Positions 46,597 through 56,300 of a stretch of DNA of 64,000 nucleotides are shown here, piece by piece. Every line of letters starts with the position of its first letter. The first letter of the stretch is position 1. The translations under genes and the position numbers were made by a program. The stretch is from Candidatus Caldilinea saccharophila (GTDB lineage: Bacteria; Chloroflexota; Anaerolineae; Caldilineales; Caldilineaceae), in assembly GCA_016710365.1 (NCBI GenBank), contig JADJVW010000006.1, positions 124,001-188,000 on the forward strand, read 5' to 3'. Under the pieces are notes generated by a model, which did no database searches, was not told the DNA's origin, and was given only the letters and a program-made list of their open reading frames with translations.

Positions 46597-47813
46597 ATGT
46601 CATCTGTCTCTTCTCATCGGTGGCAGCGCACAGGCAACGCCGGTCAATCCGACTATGCGATGGCCAACGAGGTGCTGAACCGCGTGGCCAACGAACTCGC
46701 CAAGACGCGCGCCGGCTGTGTCGTCAAAAGCATCGGCTAGGGCCGTGGGAAGGCGGCATGGTGACGCCGGTGCTCAAGGCCAAGTTCGACGAGATGGGCG
46801 TACCGCTGATCCCGCTGGCCTCCGGCGCGCGTCATTTTGTCGCCGAGTTGCAGCAGGCCGCCCCGGCCGAAGTCGAGGTCGTGATCGGCGGGATGCCGCA
46901 AAATGCGCCGCTGATCAATCCACAGCAGGCCGGCGCTGCGCCGTCAACGATCTTCGACGTGGTGGTCAGCGCCGCGACCGATCCTTCCTTGTACAGCCAC
47001 GAAGTCAACGGTGTGGTGGTCGTGCCGCTGGTGATGGTGCAGGAGTGGTTCCTACGCGCAGCCAATGCCTACGCAGAAACCGAGTATCTTGAAGAAACTC
47101 GGTTTCTCCACAAACTGCGCGTCCTCAAGGGCATCCCGCTGCCCGCGTTTGGCGATCAGCCTACACGGCTGCGCATCTGCATTGATCCGGACGCCAGCGA
47201 CCCTGCTGTGTTGAATGCGACGCTCTACGACGCCACGGGCGTGGCGCGCTTTGCCACACAGATCGTCGGCCATCTTCCTGGAAACTTCGCCGCTTCCGAG
47301 ACGATCGTCGAAGAGAGTGAGGCATGGCCGGCAGCCAAGAGCGCCGGCGCCGACCTCTACGGCGGGCAGCTCTTTCACGGGCCAGCCTTTGCCACTATCG
47401 AGTCCATAGATCGTTTGGCTGAGCGCGGCGCGCGGGCCAATTTGAGTGTGAGTCGCGCAGTGGGCTGGGACGCCCCTCGCCCCTCGCCCCTCGCCCCTTC
47501 CTGGCGCACCGATCCGGCGCTGCTCGACGGCGGCTTGCAACTGGCGCGTGTATGGGGCTATGCGCTGCTGAATAAGCCGACGCTGCCCACCGCGGTTGAG
47601 GCGGTTGCCGTGTATGAACCGGGCCTGCTCGCCGCTGACCGCACGGTACGCTGCATCGTCGCCGGCAAACCCATCGGCCAGTCGGGCACGCGCTCCGATC
47701 TCTGGTTTGTGGATGCAGAGAGCGGTCTCCTCATCGCCGCCGTACGCGGGCTCGAAATGTACGTATCGAGCGAGGCTCCGCTCACTTCCGCGCAAAACGG
47801 GGGCGCGCAGTAG
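46446..47813 (+). CDS. pfa2: Pfa2, end of KR and C-terminal dehydratase (frameshifted)
   Basis: From about 46740 this frame holds the end of KR (GPWEGGMVTPVLKAKFDEMGVPLIPL) and then a polyketide-type dehydratase (PS-DH). The PS-DH has VNGVVVVPLVMVQEWFLRAA, FGDQPTRLRICID, YGGQLFHGPAFATIES and ALLDGGLQLARVWGY. Between 46628 and 46738 the protein is in a third frame (TGNAGQSDYAMANEVLNRVA, ending KSIG then TAG where KSIGWGPWEGG is expected). A 33-bp palindromic element (47075-47107) and a CGCCCCT tract (47471-47498) are written into this domain. Pfa2 stops at 47813, one base before the Pfa3 start, so the two genes abut. Confidence 0.82.
   Translation: MGADHRHRPRRGRAGRQAPGRKERRRFPACLWHEDRRPAHVVGRHAADPLNVICLFSSVAAHRQRRSIRLCDGQRGAEPRGQRTRQDARRLCRQKHRLGPWEGGMVTPVLKAKFDEMGVPLIPLASGARHFVAELQQAAPAEVEVVIGGMPQNAPLINPQQAGAAPSTIFDVVVSAATDPSLYSHEVNGVVVVPLVMVQEWFLRAANAYAETEYLEETRFLHKLRVLKGIPLPAFGDQPTRLRICIDPDASDPAVLNATLYDATGVARFATQIVGHLPGNFAASETIVEESEAWPAAKSAGADLYGGQLFHGPAFATIESIDRLAERGARANLSVSRAVGWDAPRPSPLAPSWRTDPALLDGGLQLARVWGYALLNKPTLPTAVEAVAVYEPGLLAADRTVRCIVAGKPIGQSGTRSDLWFVDAESGLLIAAVRGLEMYVSSEAPLTSAQNGGAQ
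47075..47107 (+). repeat. 33-bp palindromic element, copy 1, inside Pfa2 DH
   Basis: AGAAACCGAGT (47075-47085) and ACTCGGTTTCT (47097-47107) are perfect 11-bp arms, and the inner bases ATCTTGAAGAA are nearly palindromic too. It is read as ETEYLEETRFL within the protein, in the same frame as copy 2. At 33 bases it adds 11 codons without shifting the frame. Confidence 0.88.
47471..47498 (+). repeat. CGCCCCT tract inside the Pfa2 dehydratase
   Basis: Three to four heptamers encode APRPSPLAP between SRAVGWD and SWRTDPALLDGG, that is, in a loop of the PS-DH domain. Confidence 0.8.
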
Positions 47814-50396
47814 ATGCAGTTCGAACCGATTGCGATCATTGGCCACTCCTGTGTGCTGCCCGGCGCGCTGGACCCGGCCGAACTGTGGGAAATCGTCCTG
47901 CACGGGCGGGATATGGTCACGCTGGCGCCGGACGACGCGTGGCGCATCGAAAAGCAGCGTATTCTCGCCGGCCCCGGCGCCACGATGCAGGATCGCGCCT
48001 GGTCGGACCGCGGCGGCTATGTGCGTGGCTTTGCCGAGCGCTTTGACCCGGCAGGTTTTTTGCTGCCCGCGGACGAAATCAAGGCGCTCGATCCCGTCTT
48101 TCAATGGACGCTGCACGGCGTGCGCGAAGCGCTGCACAGCGCAAAGCTCACTGCACCGCTGCCGGAGCGTGCGCCGCCCACCGGCCTGATCTTGGGCAAC
48201 CTCTCCTATCCTACCGCCGGTTTGGTGCAGTTTGCCGAGGCAACCTGGTTTGCGGCCCAATCTGAGGCGATTCCGCGGCCACCGGACATGAGCACGCCCC
48301 ATGCGCGCAATCGCTTTTCCTCCGGCCTGCCTGCTCATCTGGCGGCACAAGCGCTCAACCTCCGCGGCGATGCCTTTGCCCTCGATGCCGCGTGCGCCTC
48401 TTCGCTCTACGCCATCAAACTGGCGTGTGACCGTCTCCACGATCGCCGCGCCGATGTTATGGTCGCCGGCGCAGTCAATCGCACCGACGATCTCTTCATC
48501 CACATCGGCTTCTGTGCGCTGCAGGCCATGAGCCGCCGCGGCGAGAGTCGCCCCTTTGCCGCCGATGCCGACGGCCTGGTGCCCGGCGAGGGCGCCGCCT
48601 TCGTCGTGCTCAAGCGGCTGGACGATGCGGTTGCCGCCGGCGATGAGATTCTGGGCGTGATCCGCGGGGTTGGTCTTTCCAACGACGGCAACGCCGGGGG
48701 CTTCCTGTCGCCCTCTGCGGCCGGCCAGGTGCGCGCCATGGAGGCGGCCTATGCGATGGCCGGGCTGACGCCGGGCGACATCTCGCTGTTGGAATGCCAT
48801 GCCACCGGCACCGCGGTCGGCGATGCCACCGAGATCGAGAGTGCGGCGCAGCTCTTTCACGGCATGGCGAATGTGCCCATCGGCTCGCTCAAGGCCAACC
48901 TGGGCCATCTGATCACCGCGGCGGGTGCGGCCGGGCTGATCAAGGTGCTGGGCGCGCTGCGCACCGGCACGCGCCCCCCCTCGCGGCCGGTGGAGAAGCC
49001 GCTGGCCGCGCTGGCAAGTTCGCCCTTTCGCCTGCTGCAAGCGCCTGAGCCGTGGGCAACGCAAGATGGCGTCCCGCGCCGCGCCGCAATCAGCGCGTTT
49101 GGCTTTGGCGGCAACAATGCGCATCTCATTGTGGAAGAATGGCAGCCGCTCGCTCTGCGTCCCGCTGTCACTCACACAAAGACACAGAGGCACAAAGAAG
49201 AGGTTGTCGCCCCTCGCCCCTCGCCCCTCCCCATCGCCATCGTCGGCATCGAAGCCACCGTCGGCCCTTACCCAACCTTTGCGGCCCTGACGCAGGCGCT
49301 GCTCGACGGGCACGGCGGCACGACCACCACAACGATCGATATCAATCTCACCGGGCTGCGCTTTCCGCCCAACGACCTGAAGCATACGCTGCCGCAGCAA
49401 CTGCTGATCCTGGAAGTGGCGCGCAAGCTGGCCGCCAACCATGCCGACCTGGCGCCAGAACGCACGGCCGTCTACATCGGCATGGGCTGCGATCCGGAGA
49501 TTGCGCGCTACTCCATGCGGTGGCGGCTGGACGAATGGGCCAGTCGCTGGGCGGCCGAGGGCAAGCCGGTCTCGCCGGAATGGATCGCTGCTGCCAAGGC
49601 CGCGCTGATCCCCGGTCTGGAAGCTGCGGGCGTCATCGGCACGATGCCCAACATTCCGGCCAACCGCATCAACGCGCAACTCAACTATCTTGGGCCAAGC
49701 CACACGGTTTCCGCCGAAGAACTCTCTGGCTTGCGTGCGTTGGCGTGTGCAGTGGATGCGTTGCAGCGCGGCGAAATCGACGCGGCGCTGGTCGGCGCGG
49801 TTGACCTGTCGGTTGAAGTAGTCCATCAGGCGGCCGCGGCCGAACTGCTCGATGCCCAGCAGCAGACGCCGGGTGACGCCGCCGTGGTGCTGCTACTCAA
49901 GCGCGCCGCAGACGCCCACCGCGAGGGAGACGACATTCTAGCCATCATGGACGGGGATCAACGCCCCTCGCCCCTCGCTCCTCGCCCCTCTGTGTATACA
50001 CTCCCGGCTCTGAGCCGCTCCTTTGGCCATGCCCATGCGGCCTCCGGGCTGCTGCAGGTGGCCGTGGCCGCGCTCTGTCTGCATGAACGCGTGCGCCTCT
50101 CCGCCAACGCGGATGGGCTGCTTGAGCCGGCCGAGCCGTGGCTGGCCGCGGGCGGGCGCAGGGTGCGCGTGTCGGTCGATGCGCTGGGCGGCCAGGCGAG
50201 CACGGTGATCTTGCAGGAAGCTTTTTTCAACGCAGAGGCGCGGAGACGCAGAAAAAATCAAAAGAGAGGAAAAGCAAGAGAAACCGAGTTTCTTGAAGAA
50301 ACTCGGTTTCTGGGCTGGCGCCCTCCATGTATTTTCAGGGGCCGACGCAGCAACGGTTGCAGAAGCGTTGGAACGCAACGAGGAGTCGAATACTGA
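47814..50396 (+). CDS. pfa3: Pfa3 PUFA synthase, ketosynthase and chain-length factor (frameshift at its end)
   Basis: The frame starts MQFEPIAIIGHSCVLPG and encodes a full KS: nucleophile Cys in LDAACASSLYAIKLA, ECHATGTAVGDATE, and KANLGHLITAAGAAG. A second KS-like domain follows (from about residue 470, PIAIVGIEATVGPYPTFAAL). There the nucleophile position reads SHTVSAEELSGL with no Cys, so it is a chain-length factor. KS and CLF pair to set product length. CGCCCCT tracts at 49209-49230 and 49962-49990, a THTKTQRHKEE segment from an ACACAAAGACACAG-type repeat, and NAEARRRRKNQ from an ACGCAGAGGCGCGG-type repeat are in the linkers. Palindrome copy 2 (50279-50311) is next to a frameshift. The true protein continues at about 50305 in the next frame. 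Confidence 0.9.
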   Translation: MQFEPIAIIGHSCVLPGALDPAELWEIVLHGRDMVTLAPDDAWRIEKQRILAGPGATMQDRAWSDRGGYVRGFAERFDPAGFLLPADEIKALDPVFQWTLHGVREALHSAKLTAPLPERAPPTGLILGNLSYPTAGLVQFAEATWFAAQSEAIPRPPDMSTPHARNRFSSGLPAHLAAQALNLRGDAFALDAACASSLYAIKLACDRLHDRRADVMVAGAVNRTDDLFIHIGFCALQAMSRRGESRPFAADADGLVPGEGAAFVVLKRLDDAVAAGDEILGVIRGVGLSNDGNAGGFLSPSAAGQVRAMEAAYAMAGLTPGDISLLECHATGTAVGDATEIESAAQLFHGMANVPIGSLKANLGHLITAAGAAGLIKVLGALRTGTRPPSRPVEKPLAALASSPFRLLQAPEPWATQDGVPRRAAISAFGFGGNNAHLIVEEWQPLALRPAVTHTKTQRHKEEVVAPRPSPLPIAIVGIEATVGPYPTFAALTQALLDGHGGTTTTTIDINLTGLRFPPNDLKHTLPQQLLILEVARKLAANHADLAPERTAVYIGMGCDPEIARYSMRWRLDEWASRWAAEGKPVSPEWIAAAKAALIPGLEAAGVIGTMPNIPANRINAQLNYLGPSHTVSAEELSGLRALACAVDALQRGEIDAALVGAVDLSVEVVHQAAAAELLDAQQQTPGDAAVVLLLKRAADAHREGDDILAIMDGDQRPSPLAPRPSVYTLPALSRSFGHAHAASGLLQVAVAALCLHERVRLSANADGLLEPAEPWLAAGGRRVRVSVDALGGQASTVILQEAFFNAEARRRRKNQKRGKARETEFLEETRFLGWRPPCIFRGRRSNGCRSVGTQRGVEY
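49209..49230 (+). repeat. CGCCCCT tract between KS and CLF of Pfa3
   Basis: Three heptamers encode APRPSPLP at the KS-CLF boundary, after an ACACAAAGACACAGAGGC stretch (about 49172-49200). A second tract (49962-49990, one unit CGCTCCT) sits in CLF. Confidence 0.8.
50279..50311 (+). repeat. 33-bp palindromic element, copy 2, at the CLF-AT junction of Pfa3
   Basis: AGAAACCGAGTTTCTT and its complement AAGAAACTCGGTTTCT flank a central G, giving a perfect 16-bp inverted repeat. It reads ETEFLEETRFL in the 5' frame. The frame shifts immediately after it. An ACGCAGAGGCGCGGAGACG repeat precedes it (50229-50250). Confidence 0.92.
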
Positions 50397-53300
50397 CCCA
50401 GCGCGCCTCGTGATCGTCGTTCACGGCGACGCCACACTCGAGCAGCAGCGAGCTACTGCACGCGCTGCGCTGGCGCGTGTCGCCCCTCGCCCATCGCCCC
50501 TCGCCCCTGCCCAACTCGCCCTTCGCCCCTCGCCCATCGCCAAAGGCATCTACTGGTCGCCCGCGCCGATGACCAGCGCGGTGGGCTTTGTCTTTACACC
50601 GGCTGCGGCTGCTTACCAGGGCATGGGACGCGAACTGCTCTTTGCCTTGCCGTCGCTGGGCGACCAGGTGCTCGGCAAATTTCCATGCCTGGCGCGCACG
50701 CAGGATTGGCTGGCCACCGTGCCACGTCCGGTGACCGGCGACCCGTTCCAGATTTTGCAGGGCTGCGCGCTGCTTTCGCAACTGCACGCCACGCTGACAC
50801 AGGATTGGCTTAGCCTCAAGCCCGACGCAGTGCTCGGCGTGTCGTCGGGTGAGACCAATTCGATGTTTGCCACCGGCGCCTGGCACGACATGGACGCCAT
50901 GTTCGCCGAGATTGATGCCTCCGGGATGTACACGCGAGAGATCGCTGGCGAGTATCGCGCCGCCAAACGGGCCTGGCAGGATCGCGATCCCGGGCCGATC
51001 GAGTGGGCTGGGTGGCGCGTGCTGGCGCCGGTGGCCGAGGTCGAAGCGGCGCTGGCAGGCGAGGAATTTGCCTACCTCACCATGATCAACGCCCCGGCCG
51101 ACTGCCTGGTAGCGGGTCAGGCGGCCGCATGCCGCCGCGTCGTCGCGAAGATCGGCGTGCATCGCTGTGTCGAAAACGCCAACGAGATCATCGCCCATCA
51201 CCCGGCCGTGAAGAGTTGGGAAGCCGAATGGCGCGCCATCCATCACCGGGAAACACAGCCGGTGGCAGGCGTGCGCTTCTATTCCAACGCGCGCAGCGGC
51301 GTCTACGCGCCGGACCGTGAGACGGTGGCCGATGCCCTGACCGACCAGGCGACCGCCGGCGTTGACTTTCGCCGCGTGGTCGAGGCGGCGTGGCACGATG
51401 GCGTGCGCATCTTTGTCGAGCACGGGCCGCGCAATGTGTGCAGCGGCTGGATCCGCAGCATCCTGGGCGAGCGGGCGCATCTCGCCGTCGCGCTGGATCG
51501 ACCGCAGCATGGCGTCGAGCAACTGCTCGATGCGGTGGCGCAACTGGTGGCTGCCGGCGTCGCCGTCGATTATCGCGCGCTCAACGATGCCCTGGCTGCA
51601 CCGTCGCCGCAGCCGGCATCAACCGCGCCGTCCACGCGCACCCTTTCCTTGCCTGCTCATTACCCGCCCGTCATCCTGCCTGCGCCCGCACCGCTGCGTA
51701 CGTCACAGCCCGCTGCGCCGAGAGAAGCGATCCCAATGCAACCGACTATCCAACGCATGGCGCCACCGCCGCCGCTGCCGCCGGTGTTGGCCGCCGCCGC
51801 CAGCCAGAGTCCACGCAACCTGCCACCGATCAGTCCTACACAGCCCGCGCCGCGGCCCGCCCCGGCGCCTGTTCAAGCCGCCGCCCCACCGCCGCCACCC
51901 GCGGCGTCTGTTGCTGCGCCGCGCATCAACGCCCCCGTCAGCCCCTCTATCGCGCCAGCACCCACGCCCCGGCCGGAGCCTATCCACGCGCAGATGGTGG
52001 AGCAACTGACCACCTTTCACGGCAAGGTGTCGGCAGCGCATCAGCACTTCCTGGCGCAGCAGGCGCGGGCGATGGAGCTATTGGCCGCACTGTACGGCGG
52101 GGCAGCGACGATGCCACCGTCCATATCCCTGGGGCCGGAGACGGCAACGGACGCGCCTCTGTCTGATCCGGGAGCGCAACAGCCAGCGGTAGAAGCAGCC
52201 AGCACTGCGCCTCGCACGTCCGCACTGCAATCTCTACGAACAGAAACGGATTCGGCAACTCAGCTTGCTGCGGAGCAACAACGGGTCGAGCCGGGCATGG
52301 CTGGGGCTGGCAAGGCTGCGCCTGCGGTGACAGACCGTGCGAACGAGACGCCTTCAGCGCCCCCAACTTCACAATCCACAATTCACCATTCACAATCCAC
52401 AATTCCTGGAGCCCCCCCCTCGCCCCTCGCCCCTCGCCCCTCGCCCGTACGCCAGCATCGCAACCGCTATCCCGGCCCGTCGCTGGATCGCAGGCAGCTC
52501 GAACACGTGGCGTCGGGCAAGATTTCCGAGGTGCTGGGGCCGATCTTTGCGCAGCAGGATGACTTTGTGCGCCAGGTGCGTATGCCCATGCCGCCGCTGC
52601 TGCTGGCCGACCGTGTGCTGGGCATCGACGCCGAAGCCGGTGCGGTCGGGCAGAAGGGTGTGATCTGGACGGAGACCGACATCGCGCCGGATGCGTGGTA
52701 TCTGCACAACGGGCGCATGCCCGTGGGCGTGCTCATCGAGTCGGGGCAGGCCGATCTGCTGCTGGTTTCCTATCTCGGCGCCGACTTTGTCAACAAGGGC
52801 GAGCGCGTCTACCGGCTGCTGGGCTGCGAGGTGACCTTTCGCGCCGAACTGCCGCAGGTGGGTGAGACGCTACAGTATGAGATTCACCTGGACGGCTATG
52901 CCCAGCACGGCCCTGTGCGCATCTTTTTCTTTCACTACGACTGCTTCAGCGGCGACCGGCTGATCTTCTCCGTGCGTGAGGGGCAGGCCGGCTTCTTCAC
53001 CGACGACGAACTGACCCACTCCAACGGCGTGATCTGGGACGCACGCACCGCGGAGATCGTCCAGACCCCGCGGCTCGACGCGCCGGCCGTGCGCTGTACG
53101 CGCAATTCCTTCACCGCGGAGCAGGTGATCGCCTTCTCGGAGGGTCGCGTTGTCGAGTGCTTTGGCGAGACCTTCCGCGCCGCCGAAACGCATGTGCGCA
53201 CGCCTGCCATCGCGCGCGGGCGCATGTTGTTCTTCCAAGAGGTGGTGACTTTCGACCCGACCGGCGGGCCGTGGGGGCGTGGCTATCTGCGCGCCGACGA

Positions 53301-56300
53301 CCATTTGACGCCCGACAAGTGGTTCTTCCACGGCCACTTCAAGAACGACCCCTGCATGCCCGGCACGATGATGTTCGAAGGCTGTTTGCAGACCATGGCC
53401 TTCTACATGGCGGGCCTCGGCTATACGCTGGATCGCGATGGCTGGCGTTTTGAGCCGGTGCAGGACGAACTGTACAAGCTCGTCTGCCGCGGCCAGGTGA
53501 TTCCGTCCAACAAGCATGTCGTCTACGAAGTTTTCGTGGAAGAGGTGATCCACGGGCCGACGCCGACGCTCTACGCCGACCTGCTGGTGACGGTCGACGG
53601 GCTGGCGGCGTTTCACTGCCGGCGCATGGGGCTGCGTCTGGTTCCAGCCTTCCCGCTGGAAAGCCGCCAATCGCTGCTGGATGGCGTGGAACTGCACGAC
53701 CCGGACCCTGCACGCAACGCGCGCACGCCCGACCATGTCTACGACCCGCGCTCCATTGCTGCGTGTGCGTGGGGCGCGCCGTCGGATGCGTTCGGCGAAC
53801 TCTTTGCGCGCTTCGACGGGCCGGAACGCTGCCCGCGCCTGCCGGGGCCACCCTATCTCTTCATGACGCGCATCACGGCCATCGACGCGCCAAAAGGGAT
53901 GCCGGTCAGCGGCGGGACGCTGGAGGCCGAGTATCAGATCCCACCGGACGCCTGGTATTTCAGCGAGAACGGCGCCCGCACCATGCCCTATGCCGTACTG
54001 CTCGAGGCCGCGCTGCAACCGTGCGGCTGGTTCGCCTCCTACAAGGGGTCGGTGCTGCACAGCGACGAGGAACTCTACTTCCGCAACCTCGATGGCACGG
54101 CAACGCAGCATTGCGAAGTCTTCCCGGAGGATGGCCTGCTGCGCACGCACGTCCGCAACACCAGCCTCAGCCGGCTCGGTGCGATGACCATCGTCGGCTT
54201 TGAGGTCGAATGTTTCGTCGGCGACGCGCTCGTCTTTGACATGACGACGACCTTTGGCTTTTTCCCTGCGGCGGCGCTGGCAAGCCAGGCCGGTCTGCCC
54301 GTCACCGACGCGCTGCGCGAAAAATTGGCTGCGCCGAGCGACTTCCGCCGCGAGCTGCGCCCACGGCCGCCGCGCTATTTCAACACGCGGCCGGCGCTGC
54401 CCGGCCCCATGCTGCTGCTGCTCGACCGCATCACCGGCTACTGGCCCGATGGCGGCCAAGCCGGACTGGGCCGCGTGCGCGCCGAGATCGACGTCAACCC
54501 ACAGGATTGGTTCTTCAAGTGCCACTTCATGGGCGACTCGGTACAGCCGGGGTCGCTGGGAATCGAGGCGATGATCCAGGCGTTGCAGTTCCTAATGCTG
54601 GAGGGACGAGGGACGAGGGGCGAGGGGCGGCCGCGCTTCGAGCCGATCCAGATCGGGGAGGCGATGACGTGGAAGTATCGCGGCCAAGTGCTGCCGACGG
54701 CCACGCGCGTCACGGTTGATCTGGAGATCGTCGAAACGGGTGACGATTATGCCGTCGCCAATGCCTCGCTGTGGGTGGATGGGCTGCGCATCTATGAGGC
54801 GGCGCGGCTCGGCATGCGGATTGTGGAGGAGGGGCGAGGGGCGAGGGGCGAGGAGCGCACGACCGGCGATAACGTGCTCGACCCGGCGCAGGAAGCGTGG
54901 CTGGGCGACCACTGCCCGACGTGGACGGCGCCGGCGCTGGCGATGATGTCGATGGTGGATCGGCTGGCAGCGGGTGCGTTGATCCGTGCGCCGGGGCGCC
55001 AGGTGGTCGGGCTGCGCAACGTGCGCGTGCATCGCTGGCTGAGCTTTGCTGGCGGCGCACAGCGCGTCAAGACGTTGGGCCGGCCGGTGGGCGCTGACAC
55101 TGTCGCCATGCACCTGCTGCTCTGGGAAGAGGAGACGCAGCGCTTCGTGCAGGTCGCCAGCGGTGAAGTGATGCTCACCGAGCACTGGCAACTGGCTGGT
55201 CGCCCGTGGCCCGCGCTGGCCGATGCGCAGCCGGAACCGAACCCTTATGCGGCGGGGGTGCTCTTCCACGGCCCGTCCTATCAACTGCTCACTGACCTCC
55301 AGATCGGCGACAGCGGCGCTACGTGCTGGCTGGATCTGGATGCCAGCGGCGTGCCCGTGGGTGCGCTCAACCAGGGGCTGCTCGATGCGGCGACGCACGG
55401 CATCCCGCATGATGCGCTCTGGCGCTGGAGTGCGGAGATTCCGGCGGATGTGGCGGCCTATCCGGTGGCGATCCCGTCGGCTCAGTTCTTCGGGCCAACG
55501 CCGGTGAGCGGCCGCGTGCGCTGCGAGGCGCGCTTCGCCGGCTTCCAGGGTGACGATCGCCGCTTCCCCATGATTCGCGTGCAGATCATCGCCGCGGATG
55601 AAGTCTGGGCCGAGTTTATGCTGGTCGAGACGCTCTTTCCCAAAGGACCGCTGGGGCAAGCCGAGCCGGCCGCGCGGCGCGCCTTTCTCAGCGAACGACG
55701 CTTTGTGCCGGGCCTGGCGCTTTCCAGCTTCGACGACGAAGGCGTGACCAGCCTGCGCGTCGCCGACGTCCAGGCCAGCGACTGGCTGGCCGGCACCGTG
55801 GCATCGATCTATGCGCCAGAACTGCGCGAAATGCCGCTTGATGCAGAAGCGCTTGCTCAGATCGTGGCGATCAAGGAGCATGTCGCGCGGCAGTGGCAGG
55901 TGCATCCGGCGCAGGTGGTGGTGGGCAGAGAAGCGAGAAACCGAGTTTCTTTGAGAAACTCGGTTTCTGAGATTTCTGACGCGACCGTCGCTGAGGTGAC
56001 TTCGCCGCAACTGCCGTTGCAGCGGGCGCAGGTGCAGGTATGGCGTGACGCGGAGATGTGGCGTGTGGCTGATGCCGGCGATGCCAGCGCCCTCGATCTG
56101 AGCGGCGTCCAGCGCTTCTGGCGCGAGCGCGCCAACGCCGGCGGTACGCTGGTCGAAGATATGACGCTGGCGCTCATGCAGCGCTTCATCCGTCGCGTGG
56201 AAATTGCCGATCCCGCGGCCTTTGCCGCGCTGCATGGACGCGGCGTGCTCTACCTGGCCAACCACCAGCTTGACCTGGAGTCGGCGCTCTTTGTGTCGCT

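Noticed and set aside
44890..46745. Programmed ribosomal frameshifting as an explanation for pfa2 breaks
   Set aside because: There are about six sites of differing direction without slippery sequences and with near-cancelling indels. Error or decay is simpler.
47052..49826. Minus-strand open frame of 924 codons opposite pfa2/pfa3
   Set aside because: It is antisense to conserved KS and DH domains. GC-rich codon use creates long empty frames. Arg/Gln/Gly-rich with no family pattern.
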